NCBI GenBank assembly: GCA_002360325.1
Contig: DEQG01000045.1
Coordinates: forward strand, 337-8,038
Direction: 5' to 3'
DNA length: 7,702 bases
Origin: Salinicoccus sp. UBA3372
GTDB lineage: Bacteria > Bacillota > Bacilli > Staphylococcales > Salinicoccaceae
The notes under the pieces are model-generated. The model was not told the DNA's origin. It searched no databases and was given only the letters and a program-made list of their open reading frames with translations. Every line of letters starts with the position of its first letter. Within the stretch, counting starts at the first letter, position 1. The position numbers and the translations under genes are program-made. Below are positions 1 through 7,065 of this stretch, piece by piece.

Positions 1-17
1 CGGATTCTCTATTTCAA

Positions 18-776
<759 letters not shown>

Positions 777-812
777 TCATTTGTCTTCCTTTTATAAAAA
801 TTTATTAAATAC

Positions 813-842
813 ATACTATTATAAAAAATCATATATCGTCAA
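813..842 (-). promoter_or_regulatory. Possible sigma-A promoter of map inside the end of dinB
   Basis: Read on the minus strand, TTGACG (837-842) is followed after 18 nt by TAGTAT (813-818), roughly 40 nt upstream of the map start. A perfect TATAAT also occurs at 818-823, but only 13 nt from TTGACG. The -35 overlaps the last codons of dinB. AT-rich sequence makes chance matches likely, so this is only a candidate internal promoter giving map some independence from dinB. Confidence 0.3.
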
Positions 843-1886
843 ATTACGATAACTTCTTTCTTCCAGGTGTGACACCGTCACACCAATCAGGCGTATTGGC
901 TCTTCAGGTGACTTCACTTCGTGATATAAATTGTATGCATAGTGGAATATTTCTTCTCCGGTGAATATCGGGTTCGTCGTCATCATCTGTTTTGTATGCG
1001 TCTTAAAATCCTGTGTCTTCAGCTTCACTGTGACGACCCGCCCTGCAAACTGTCGGCGTTCCATACTTTCGCTGACCTTGTCGCTCAATCTTTCAAGGGT
1101 TTTAAGTATGTACTCATCATCATTGATATCATGGTCGAACGTCGTCTCTTTGCCGACAGACTTGCGTACCCGGTCGACACTCAGTTCATTTGTCCCAATG
1201 CCGCGTGCCTTCTTATGGAGAGACGTTCCCCTTTTGCCGAATTCACGTATCAGATCGAGTTCGGACCACTCGTAGAGATCTGCCCCGTCAAAGATTTTCA
1301 ATGATTTCATCTTCTCTTCGGTCACCGCACCGACGCCCGGAAACCTGCCTATCGGCATCGCCTTTAAAATTTTCATGACATTATCATAATGGATGACCGT
1401 CGTCCCTTTCGGCTTGTTCATGCCGGAGGCGATTTTAGCCAGATACTTATTATATGAAATACCGCTTGAAGACGTCAATCTTGTTTTCTCAAAAATATCC
1501 CTCTGAATATTCAGCGCAACGGATTTTGCCGTCTGTTCTCTCGATACTAGATGAGTGATATCCAAATACGCTTCATCCAGGCTGAGCGGCTCCACGACTT
1601 CCGAGTATGAAAGAAATATTTCCATGATTTCTTTGGATACCGATTTGTACACATCAAAGCGCGGCCTGACATATATTCCATCAGGACACAGCTTATGTGC
1701 CGTTCTTGTCGGCATTGCGGAGTGCACGCCGAATTTGCGCGCTTCATAACTGGCAGTCGCAACGACGCCCCTGCTGAGCGAACGGCCGCCGACGATCAGC
1801 GGCTTGCCCCTGTACTCCGGATGGTCCCGCTGTTCAATCTGGGCATAGAATGCGTCCATATCTATATGAATGATTCTTCTTTCCAT
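819..1886 (-). CDS. dinB: DNA polymerase IV, Y-family translesion polymerase
   Basis: Error-prone Y-family DNA polymerase that extends past lesions and mismatched ends. The 355-residue length is normal for the family. The catalytic carboxylates are visible: D9 in the N-terminal [12 protein letters not shown] motif, and D104/E105 in SLDEAYLD. Y14 occupies the steric-gate position. The palm/thumb motif [17 protein letters not shown] (145-161) is intact, and a helix-hairpin-helix region with PGVG follows near 183. The little-finger domain occupies about 240-340. The extreme C-terminus (NLTIYDFL) sits where many DinB proteins carry the beta-clamp-binding pentapeptide, but it is a degenerate match. 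The start is supported by AGGTGA (1891-1896) 4 nt upstream of ATG. An extended -10 promoter and a LexA box directly precede the gene, which predicts DNA-damage induction. It lies between a membrane-protease gene upstream and map downstream, all on the same strand. Confidence 0.96.
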   Translation of the reverse strand: MERRIIHIDMDAFYAQIEQRDHPEYRGKPLIVGGRSLSRGVVATASYEARKFGVHSAMPTRTAHKLCPDGIYVRPRFDVYKSVSKEIMEIFLSYSEVVEPLSLDEAYLDITHLVSREQTAKSVALNIQRDIFEKTRLTSSSGISYNKYLAKIASGMNKPKGTTVIHYDNVMKILKAMPIGRFPGVGAVTEEKMKSLKIFDGADLYEWSELDLIREFGKRGTSLHKKARGIGTNELSVDRVRKSVGKETTFDHDINDDEYILKTLERLSDKVSESMERRQFAGRVVTVKLKTQDFKTHTKQMMTTNPIFTGEEIFHYAYNLYHEVKSPEEPIRLIGVTVSHLEERSYRNLTIYDFL

Positions 1887-1915
1887 AATATCACCTAAAA
1901 CTTATCATTAAGTCC

Positions 1916-1924
1916 ATTATATCA
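1916..1924 (-). promoter_or_regulatory. Extended -10 promoter of dinB
   Basis: On the minus strand the sequence TGA-TATAAT gives a perfect -10 (1916-1921) with a TG extension. The -35 region is poor: the best match is TTAGAA, 18 nt upstream. Transcription would start near 1909, leaving a leader of about 23 nt that contains the AGGTGA ribosome binding site. An extended -10 with a weak -35 is compatible with control by a repressor bound over the spacer. Confidence 0.65.
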
Positions 1925-1929
1925 CGATG

Positions 1930-1943
1930 CGAACAAACGTTCT
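1930..1943. promoter_or_regulatory. LexA (DinR) SOS box controlling dinB
   Basis: CGAACAAACGTTCT matches the Bacillota LexA box CGAAC-N4-GTTCG at 9 of 10 fixed positions; only the last base differs, and the central four bases fit RNRY. It covers the spacer/-35 part of the dinB promoter, 6 nt upstream of the TG extension, where bound LexA would block RNA polymerase. It overlaps the last two bases of the TAG stop codon of the upstream gene by position. The site and the identity of the regulated gene (a translesion polymerase) support each other, although LexA binding itself is inferred. Confidence 0.85.
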
Positions 1944-2505
1944 AATTTTCGGGAAATCTCTCATACATCGTCATACCGACATCCGTATCCTCGACATATT
2001 TCATGTTCGGGTGTTTATTCAGCAAGTGTAAATAGTAAAAATCACCGGCACATGCACCAGTATGAAGTGCCAGAAAGAATTTGATCGAAGCATGTGGTAC
2101 GATAAAACACATGATGAGCATCACTGAAGTGATGATGATAAACGGCATGATGATGATGATCCTGAACTGCTTACGGTCAAAAAATTCACCGGGAGACGTG
2201 GCATAAAACATGCCTTTACTATAACCGAATTTGACGTTGCCATCCGGTTTGAAGATTTTAAAAAATAAACCGTGGATCGCTTCATGCACTGTAATGATTA
2301 AAAACAATATGATGATGATCAGGAGGGCGGACAATAATATCTCCATCAACGACCATCCTAAAAGGGCCGAACCAGAAGTATTTGTGAAAAACACTTCAAA
2401 TAAGTAAAATACTATAAAGGCGCCCATCGTAATCAAAATGGACCATTTGTTTAAAGTTTTTAAAGCTTCTTGATCTTTGAATATATTCAAAACGTATTTT
2501 TCCAT
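1942..2505 (-). CDS. DUF3267-type membrane protein, putative zinc metalloprotease
   Basis: An integral membrane protein of 187 residues with about four hydrophobic segments (roughly 21-40, 50-73, 115-136 and 139-155). The end of the second segment carries a zinc-binding HExxH motif, HEAIH at 74-78, preceded by hydrophobic residues as in membrane-embedded zincins. A downstream segment with HTGACAGDFYY (148-158) could supply a third ligand such as D155. This layout fits the DUF3267 putative zincin family, which has no well-established substrate. The ATG is supported by AGGGAG (2514-2519) at an 8-nt spacing. Several runs of ATC codons give stretches of isoleucine in the membrane segments (for example 116-119 and 123-125). 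The gene diverges from the FAD oxidoreductase and lies 55 nt upstream of dinB, but the SOS promoter falls between them, so the two are probably controlled separately. Proteolytic activity is inferred from the motif only. Confidence 0.8.
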   Translation of the reverse strand: MEKYVLNIFKDQEALKTLNKWSILITMGAFIVFYLFEVFFTNTSGSALLGWSLMEILLSALLIIIILFLIITVHEAIHGLFFKIFKPDGNVKFGYSKGMFYATSPGEFFDRKQFRIIIIMPFIIITSVMLIMCFIVPHASIKFFLALHTGACAGDFYYLHLLNKHPNMKYVEDTDVGMTMYERFPEN

Positions 2506-2522
2506 GAATAAAACTCCCTATC

Positions 2523-2543
2523 ATTGATCAATAAACAGTTTAT
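2523..2543. promoter_or_regulatory. Overlapping palindromes in the divergent spacer, possible operator
   Basis: Two perfect inverted repeats lie in the 74-nt spacer between the divergent protease and oxidoreductase genes: ATTGATCAAT (2523-2532) and ATAAAC-A-GTTTAT (2531-2543). They share two bases. The second is a 6-1-6 dyad of the size typical of repressor sites. I could not assign clear -35/-10 pairs on either strand here; CATAAT (2544-2549) on the plus strand and TATGAT (2542-2547) on the minus strand are possible -10 elements. The sequence is AT-rich, which raises the chance of accidental palindromes. Confidence 0.35.
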
Positions 2544-2579
2544 CATAATTTTTTATATATTAACGCTCGGAGGGATAGA

Positions 2580-3629
2580 ATGTCACAGTTCACAGTAATC
2601 GGCGGCGGCATCATCGGTGCATCCACCGCATACCACCTTATTAAACAAGGTCATGAAGTCACAGTTTATGACCGTAATGACAGAGGTAACGCAACCAGTG
2701 CATCTGCGGGAATCATCAACCCATGGGTTTCGCAGAGAAGAAACAAAAAATGGTACCGTCTCGTAACAAAAGCGGCAAAATATTATCCGGACTTCATCAA
2801 ACAGCTGGAAGAAGAAACAAATGCAGAAACCGGCTATATCAGACGCGGCTCAATCTCTTTATTCAAAGATGATGATGTGCAGGAGCTCGCTTTCAACCGT
2901 ATCGGTAAGAAGAAAAACGATGCCCCTGAAATGGGAGAAGTAAAGATGCTATCAAGGGACGAAATTAAGGAGCACCATCCCCACCTGAGCGATAAGTACT
3001 CCGGTGTCTATGTCGAAGGCGGTGCACAGGTCAAAGGCGCCCTGCTGCGGGATGCATTGAAAACTGCATTTATCAGGGCCGGCGGTACATGGCTCGAAGA
3101 AAATGCACCGGAAACGACGGAAGGCATGACAATATACGCAACAGGAGCCTGGGGATCGGAACAAGGTTTCGAACCGGCAATTACACATCAGCGTTCTGAA
3201 GTACTGCATTTCAAAGTGGAAGAAACAGAGGTTGTAAAAACACCTGTGGTGATGGCTCTCGGACCGATCTATATTGTTGAAATGGGGGATAATGAATTCG
3301 CAGTCGGTACGACGCATCAAAAGACCACGTCATATGATGATTCGCCGTCAGAAGAAAATTATCAATATCTGCGGGGGCTTGCCGAACGGTATTTCCCGGA
3401 TTCCAAACTTACGGATGTCAAAATGATGGTCGGATTCAAGCCTTATACAAGAGATTTCCTGCCGTTTATCGGCCATGTGGATGAGAACACATTCGTCATC
3501 AACGGTGCTGGTGCGACTGGTCTGACTGCCGGGCCGATCATCGGGCACGAAGTCGCCAGATTTTTAAGCGGTGAGGAAACCGACCTTGATCTGAGTGACT
3601 ACAGCTATGTCGAACCGGAAAATAACTAA
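2580..3629 (+). CDS. FAD-dependent oxidoreductase, DAO family (DadA/ThiO-like)
   Basis: A cytosolic or membrane-peripheral flavoprotein of the D-amino acid oxidase fold, expected to oxidise an amine or amino acid using FAD. The 349 residues form one complete domain set. The N-terminal Rossmann motif is GGGIIG (8-13), with D31 at the end of the second beta strand to hold the FAD ribose. SASAGIINPW (40-49) matches the flavin-contacting loop of the family, and IYATGAW (185-191) is the second dinucleotide-binding signature. The C-terminal part has GFKPYTRDFLPFIG (285-298) with R291 as a likely substrate-carboxylate contact, and NGAGATGLTAGP (308-319) closing the FAD site. The start is supported by GGAGGG (2569-2574) 5 nt upstream. 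It is the only plus-strand gene, divergent from the protease gene and convergent with the small membrane-protein gene. Substrate cannot be told from sequence; glycine/sarcosine oxidase, D-amino acid dehydrogenase and other amine oxidases are all possible. No thi or dad genes are nearby. Confidence 0.88.
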   Translation: MSQFTVIGGGIIGASTAYHLIKQGHEVTVYDRNDRGNATSASAGIINPWVSQRRNKKWYRLVTKAAKYYPDFIKQLEEETNAETGYIRRGSISLFKDDDVQELAFNRIGKKKNDAPEMGEVKMLSRDEIKEHHPHLSDKYSGVYVEGGAQVKGALLRDALKTAFIRAGGTWLEENAPETTEGMTIYATGAWGSEQGFEPAITHQRSEVLHFKVEETEVVKTPVVMALGPIYIVEMGDNEFAVGTTHQKTTSYDDSPSEENYQYLRGLAERYFPDSKLTDVKMMVGFKPYTRDFLPFIGHVDENTFVINGAGATGLTAGPIIGHEVARFLSGEETDLDLSDYSYVEPENN

Positions 3630-3633
3630 ACAC

Positions 3634-3659
3634 AAAAAAAGGGCTGCTTCACAAGCCCT
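3634..3659 (-). terminator. Intrinsic terminator between convergent genes
   Basis: On the minus strand AGGGCT (3654-3659) and AGCCCT (3640-3645) form a 6-bp GC-rich stem with an 8-nt loop, followed directly by six U (3634-3639). It lies 17 nt past the stop of the 75-aa membrane-protein gene. In the plus direction the hairpin sits 10 nt past the oxidoreductase stop but is followed by GTCCCC rather than U, so it should work mainly for the minus-strand unit. An alternative longer pairing of CACAAA near 3631 with TTTGTG near 3666-3671 might help plus-strand termination. Confidence 0.75.
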
Positions 3660-3676
3660 GTCCCCTTTGTGTGCAC

Positions 3677-3904
3677 TTACGAAAAGTGCAGTACAGTATA
3701 TACTACCGTAAATATAAACATTCCCAGATTCAATGCAAAAAGTCCCCATGCAAGCGGGTTTACCCTGAATTTCAGATTGATAAAACTGAACAGAAAACCC
3801 AGCAATCCAAATAATAATGAAATCAACCATAAGAGCGTGTCATCAAATATTAAATGGAATACTAAAATTGCTACCGGTATCGCAATACATAACAACCTTA
3901 GCAT
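3677..3904 (-). CDS. Small hydrophobic membrane protein, 75 aa
   Basis: I do not recognise a family. The protein has about three closely packed hydrophobic segments: roughly residues 2-18 (LLCIAIPVAILVFHLIF), 20-41 (two leucine/phenylalanine-rich stretches) and 50-72 (WGLFALNLGMFIFTVVYTVL), with few charged residues. It is probably an integral inner-membrane protein with no visible catalytic motif. An in-frame ATG lies six codons upstream (3920-3922), but the strong ribosome binding site AAGGGGG (3911-3917) falls inside that extension and is 6 nt from the ATG at 3902-3904, so the shorter start is chosen. A good promoter (3935-3963) precedes it, and a hairpin terminator follows the stop, so it can be a single-gene transcript. 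It lies 86 nt downstream of the 174-aa gene on the same strand, with no terminator between. Confidence 0.75.
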   Translation of the reverse strand: MLRLLCIAIPVAILVFHLIFDDTLLWLISLLFGLLGFLFSFINLKFRVNPLAWGLFALNLGMFIFTVVYTVLHFS

Positions 3905-3934
3905 ATGATTCCCCCTTAACATCTCAATAATTTG

Positions 3935-3963
3935 ATTTTACATGTTTTCTCTTAAATTTTCAA
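3935..3963 (-). promoter_or_regulatory. Sigma-A promoter of the 75-aa membrane protein gene
   Basis: On the minus strand TTGAAA (3958-3963) and TAAAAT (3935-3940) are separated by exactly 17 nt. Each differs from its consensus by one position. The predicted start near 3928 gives a leader of about 24 nt holding the AAGGGGG ribosome binding site, which also shows that the longer upstream ATG would sit almost at the 5' end of the transcript. Confidence 0.65.
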
Positions 3964-3990
3964 AACATTTTTACAAGTGACACAATTTTA

Positions 3991-4515
3991 TTATAATGCC
4001 CGCTCGATGTACCACTCTTCCCGTTTATATGTTTTATACATGAAGAACATCAGAACACCGATTATGAAGCTGAGGGAACTCACTTCAAATTTTTCCCCGA
4101 GGACGATTGCGGTCTCCCCGCTCACTGGATCTTCAATGACCGTCATCACATGGCTCGCATGGTAGTACACTTCCAGGTTGCCGTTCCAGTCTTCAGCAAG
4201 AGTGATATATTTATTGTCAAATTTACCATCCACCTTGAAGTACAGGAGGTTGCTTCCCGGCCGTTCTTTCAACTTGAATTCATAATTCTCTGACTGTATG
4301 ATATAGCTTGCGACGTTCAGATCGTGGAAACGCCTCTTCTTCATACCGACCACTACCTTATCGCCGGAACTGCTGATGAATTGATAAGTGCTTCTTCTGT
4401 CGCAGTTTCTCAGCACACTGCGCTGAATGGACCCGTAAACTTTGTCATCATCACCAATAATCACAACATCTTGTTTTCTATTCTTGATTTGGATCCTGTA
4501 TGTAAATTGCTCCAT
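3991..4515 (-). CDS. 174-aa protein, possible tubby/LURP-one-like fold with C-terminal membrane segment
   Basis: No enzyme motif is visible. The first 145 residues look like an all-beta domain: alternating short strands broken by turns (for example IGDDDKVYGSI at 20-30, FKVDGKFDNKYITLAED at 93-109, GNLEVYYHA at 112-120 and AIVLGEKFEV at 136-145). This pattern of a repeated strand barrel ending in a hydrophobic C-terminal helix (about 148-163) resembles the tubby C-terminal-like/LURP-one group found in Bacillota, some of which are annotated only as tubby-like proteins. The helix could be the central one of such a barrel or a membrane anchor, and is followed by a basic/acidic tail. The start at 4513-4515 is chosen because AGAGGG (4522-4527) is 6 nt upstream and a promoter lies just before it; the frame stays open further upstream to 4638 but that would run through the promoter and the rlmD terminator. 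Fold assignment is tentative. Confidence 0.72.
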   Translation of the reverse strand: MEQFTYRIQIKNRKQDVVIIGDDDKVYGSIQRSVLRNCDRRSTYQFISSSGDKVVVGMKKRRFHDLNVASYIIQSENYEFKLKERPGSNLLYFKVDGKFDNKYITLAEDWNGNLEVYYHASHVMTVIEDPVSGETAIVLGEKFEVSSLSFIIGVLMFFMYKTYKREEWYIERAL

Positions 4516-4539
4516 TCTACACCCTCTTTTCTTATCTCC

Positions 4540-4568
4540 ATTATATACATTTGTAAAGAATCTATAAA
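4540..4568 (-). promoter_or_regulatory. Sigma-A promoter of the 174-aa protein gene
   Basis: On the minus strand a perfect TATAAT (4540-4545) is preceded after 17 nt by TTTATA (4563-4568), a four-of-six match to the -35 consensus. It lies between the rlmD terminator and the AGAGGG ribosome binding site, so the gene has an independent transcription start near 4533. Confidence 0.6.
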
Positions 4569-4588
4569 GATTAAAACGCATAATTATC

Positions 4589-4635
4589 AAAAAATTAAGA
4601 GCTGCAGCGGCAACTTTCACCTTTCTGCAACTCTT
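4589..4635 (-). terminator. Intrinsic terminator of the permease-rlmD unit
   Basis: On the minus strand AAGAGTTGCAG (4625-4635) pairs with CTGCAGCTCTT (4597-4607) over 11 positions, one of them a U-G wobble, with a 17-nt loop. After AA, six U follow (4589-4594). It begins 10 nt past the rlmD stop codon. The long stem and U-tract make it the strongest terminator in the window, and it separates the rlmD unit from the next minus-strand gene. Confidence 0.85.
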
Positions 4636-4644
4636 CACGCAATA

Positions 4645-6048
4645 TCATTCGTTTTCCAGTTCCAGAACCGACACGATTTCAACGTGCGCACTGTGCGGAA
4701 ACAGATCAACCGGCTGAACCTGTTTGAGTGTATAGCCGAATTCTCTCAGCCATGTAATGTCGTCGGCAAATGATTCCGGATTGCATGACACATAGACGAC
4801 TCTGTTCGTCGCGAGCCTGCCGATACGGCGCATCACTTTGCCGCCGGCGCCTGAACGCGGCGGATCCAGCAGCAGCACATCCGGGATGCCCCACGTTTCC
4901 AGAATCTCGGACATCCCGCGCCTCGCATCTCTTGCGAGGAAATACGTATTGTGAATATCATTATCTTCAGCGTTTCTTTTTGCCGACTCTATCGATGATT
5001 CTACGATTTCGATGCCTGCGAGAGACTTCACCCTGCCGGCAAACGGCAGTGAGAATGTCCCGACGCCGCAGAACAGATCAATCATCGTTTCATGTTCTTT
5101 AACATCAGCCATTTCAGTCGCGAGTTCCACAAGCTTCTGCGCCTGGGCCGGATTCGTCTGGAAGAATGTATTGTACCAGACACGGTAGCTGTAGCCGCTC
5201 ATCTCTTCATGAATGTATTCCCTGCCGTGAAGGAGATGGATATCTTCCTCTTCTGCCTGGGCGACATCTGCGATTTCCCTGTTCTCCATCCACATCAGGC
5301 TCTCCAGCGACTCGATCTCGGACGTCAGGTCCATAACCAGTGCGTTGACCGCTTCAGTCAGGTCACCGTCCGGAGCTTCTGTGGCAAATAACGCCGCCAT
5401 CAGTTCACCCGTGATCTGTGACTGTCTGACCATCAGATGGCGCAGCAGTCCTGTATGATTATCCTTATCGTAACCCGGGAGATCAAAATCCTTCGCCCAT
5501 TCGGAGACGATTTTCATGACGCTCACCATGTCCTTGCTTGAAATCAGACATGTATCCAGGTCGATGATATTTCTGAAGTTGCCAAGTTCATGAAGACCGA
5601 GATGCCCTTCTTTTGAAAAAGTGAATTCCATCTTGTTTCTGAATTCAAACGGATTGTCCATCCCGATCGTATCTTTGACCACCGAAGTATCGAAATCATG
5701 ATTTTCTAAAAATGATTTGACCAGGTCCGTCTTATAATTCAGCTGACCCTCATACTGCCAGTGCTGCCATACACAGCCACCGCACATTTCAAAGTGCGGG
5801 CAAAGCGGGGGCACCCGTTCTTCATGCGGTTTGAGTATTTTACTCGGCATGACCGTTGCACGCTTTCTGCCGTCTGCATTCGGCACATCGACTTCCACTT
5901 CTTCACCGATCAGCGTCTGAGGAATATTCAACTTCAGCTTGCGCGGTTTATTGCCCCCGTGATCTCTATACTCCAGCGCCATGCCGGAACCTTTTTTATC
6001 CAGACTGTGAATTGTCGTCGTTAAATTAACACTTTTTTGTTCATTCAA
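4645..6048 (-). CDS. rlmD: 23S rRNA (uracil-C5)-methyltransferase, RlmD/RlmCD type
   Basis: SAM-dependent enzyme that makes 5-methyluridine in 23S rRNA; single enzymes of this type in Bacillota can modify both U747 and U1939. The 467 residues are full length. An N-terminal TRAM-like RNA-binding domain covers about 6-67. Four cysteines expected to hold a [4Fe-4S] cluster are present: C83, C89 and C92 in CPHFEMCGGC, and C167. The methyltransferase core has FFQTNP (295-300), the SAM motif LFCGVGTFSLPFA (325-337), LLDPPRSG (393-400) and the catalytic cysteine C422 in VSCNP. The start codon is TTG (6046-6048): GGAGG (6056-6060) is at an ideal 7 nt, and the only close ATG (6042-6044) is out of frame and opens a 7-codon frame. 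The gene follows the siderophore permease gene after 18 nt and ends at an intrinsic terminator, so it appears to be the last gene of that operon. Bacillota often carry a second paralogue, so the exact target uridine is not certain. Confidence 0.93.
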   Translation of the reverse strand: MNEQKSVNLTTTIHSLDKKGSGMALEYRDHGGNKPRKLKLNIPQTLIGEEVEVDVPNADGRKRATVMPSKILKPHEERVPPLCPHFEMCGGCVWQHWQYEGQLNYKTDLVKSFLENHDFDTSVVKDTIGMDNPFEFRNKMEFTFSKEGHLGLHELGNFRNIIDLDTCLISSKDMVSVMKIVSEWAKDFDLPGYDKDNHTGLLRHLMVRQSQITGELMAALFATEAPDGDLTEAVNALVMDLTSEIESLESLMWMENREIADVAQAEEEDIHLLHGREYIHEEMSGYSYRVWYNTFFQTNPAQAQKLVELATEMADVKEHETMIDLFCGVGTFSLPFAGRVKSLAGIEIVESSIESAKRNAEDNDIHNTYFLARDARRGMSEILETWGIPDVLLLDPPRSGAGGKVMRRIGRLATNRVVYVSCNPESFADDITWLREFGYTLKQVQPVDLFPHSAHVEIVSVLELENE

Positions 6049-6066
6049 TTTATAACCTCCAAAATA

Positions 6067-7065
6067 TCAAGCATCCGTTGTCATCAACAGATATATAAAA
6101 TATGGCGCACCGATAATTGCTACGATGACACCTGCCGGCAGAGCCGCCGGGAAAAATAAAGTCCGTCCAATCGTATCCGCAAGCAGCACGAGCAGGCCGC
6201 CTGAGAGCGCGCTGAGCGGCAGTACGAATTTATGACCGGCACCGACGAGTCTCCGGCTCAGATGCGGGGCAATCAGCCCGACAAAAGCGATTGCACCGCT
6301 GACGGAAACACTCGCCGAAGCGAGCCCGACCGCACAGACAAGCAGTATCAGCCGTTCTTTTTTCAGATTCACGCCGAGACTGACCGCATTCAATGTATCC
6401 ATTCTCAATATATTCATTATTGAAATCTTTGATGATACAACAGGCAGGAACAGTATGAGACCTGCTGCAAGAATCCAGACGTGTGCCCATGACGTGCCCC
6501 ATATCGTTCCCGCGAGAAAGCCAGCCGCAAACTGATAAGTTTCATGCGACATGAGGAGCGACAGAACAATCATCAGCGCACTGACGCCCGCACCGACCGC
6601 AATGCCGTTCAGTATTAGTCGTATCGGCTTTACACCAATACTGTTTCTGTACGAGAGGAAAAGTACAATAATTGCCACAAGCAGCCCGCCGGTAAAGGCA
6701 GCCACCGGAATAATGAACAAACTGTATTCAAAATCTTCAAGTAAAAATAAAACCAGTACAACGAAGAGACCGGCACCTGAGTTGATGCCTATAATCCCAG
6801 AATCTGCCAGGGAATTCTGCATCACACTTTGCAGCATCACACCGCTCAAAGCGAGTGCCGCCCCTGACAGTACAGCAGCCAGAATACGCGGCAGCCGGAT
6901 GCCGAGCAGTATGCTTTCGGTATTCGTGTCAGCCGGCCCAAACAATACTCCTATTGTATCCGTCAGGGTGATTTCCGTAAAGCCGCTTTGCAGGCTGAAT
7001 ATGGACGTACTCACGAGAAGTAATGCTGCCGTTACAATAATGAAAATCGGTTTTTTAAATTTCAT
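6067..7065 (-). CDS. FecCD-family iron-siderophore ABC transporter permease
   Basis: Membrane-spanning half of an ABC importer for ferric siderophores. The 332-residue protein is complete and shows the series of about ten hydrophobic segments usual for the BtuC/FecCD fold. Family signatures are visible: RLPRILAAVLSGAALALSG (57-75), NSLADSGIIGINSGA (84-98, the usual NPLADPG with serines in place of prolines), the ATPase-coupling motif GAIAFVGLIAPHLSRR (257-272), and the C-terminal LPAGVIVAIIGAPYFIYLL (309-327). The ATG is supported by GGGGAGG (7073-7079) 7 nt upstream, lying inside the end of the previous permease gene; the two genes overlap by 11 nt, which suggests translational coupling and a heterodimeric permease as in FhuB-FhuG or SirB-SirC. 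Its substrate-binding lipoprotein and ATPase are not in the window. Which siderophore it carries cannot be told, so no symbol is given. It seems to occupy the second-permease (FhuG-like) place in gene order. Confidence 0.93.
   Translation of the reverse strand: MKFKKPIFIIVTAALLLVSTSIFSLQSGFTEITLTDTIGVLFGPADTNTESILLGIRLPRILAAVLSGAALALSGVMLQSVMQNSLADSGIIGINSGAGLFVVLVLFLLEDFEYSLFIIPVAAFTGGLLVAIIVLFLSYRNSIGVKPIRLILNGIAVGAGVSALMIVLSLLMSHETYQFAAGFLAGTIWGTSWAHVWILAAGLILFLPVVSSKISIMNILRMDTLNAVSLGVNLKKERLILLVCAVGLASASVSVSGAIAFVGLIAPHLSRRLVGAGHKFVLPLSALSGGLLVLLADTIGRTLFFPAALPAGVIVAIIGAPYFIYLLMTTDA

Noticed and set aside
942..1304. 120-codon plus-strand frame opposite dinB
   Set aside because: Dense family motifs place the real gene on the minus strand; the antisense product has no recognisable features or ribosome binding site.
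2110..2320. Repeated GAT/ATC triplets that could be a microsatellite or contingency locus
   Set aside because: The repeats are short and interrupted, and stay in frame as isoleucine codons in membrane helices, so codon and composition bias explain them without phase variation.
3923..3990. Possible terminator after the 174-aa gene
   Set aside because: Only a three-base-pair stem (GTG/CAC) with an impossible loop can be drawn near 3976-3984 and no hairpin precedes a U-tract, so the region is better read as the promoter of the next gene.
4324..4773. 149-codon plus-strand frame opposite the 3' end of rlmD and the start of the 174-aa gene
   Set aside because: It runs antisense through a convincing intrinsic terminator, a promoter and two better-supported genes, has no good ribosome binding site, and its protein shows no domain-like pattern.
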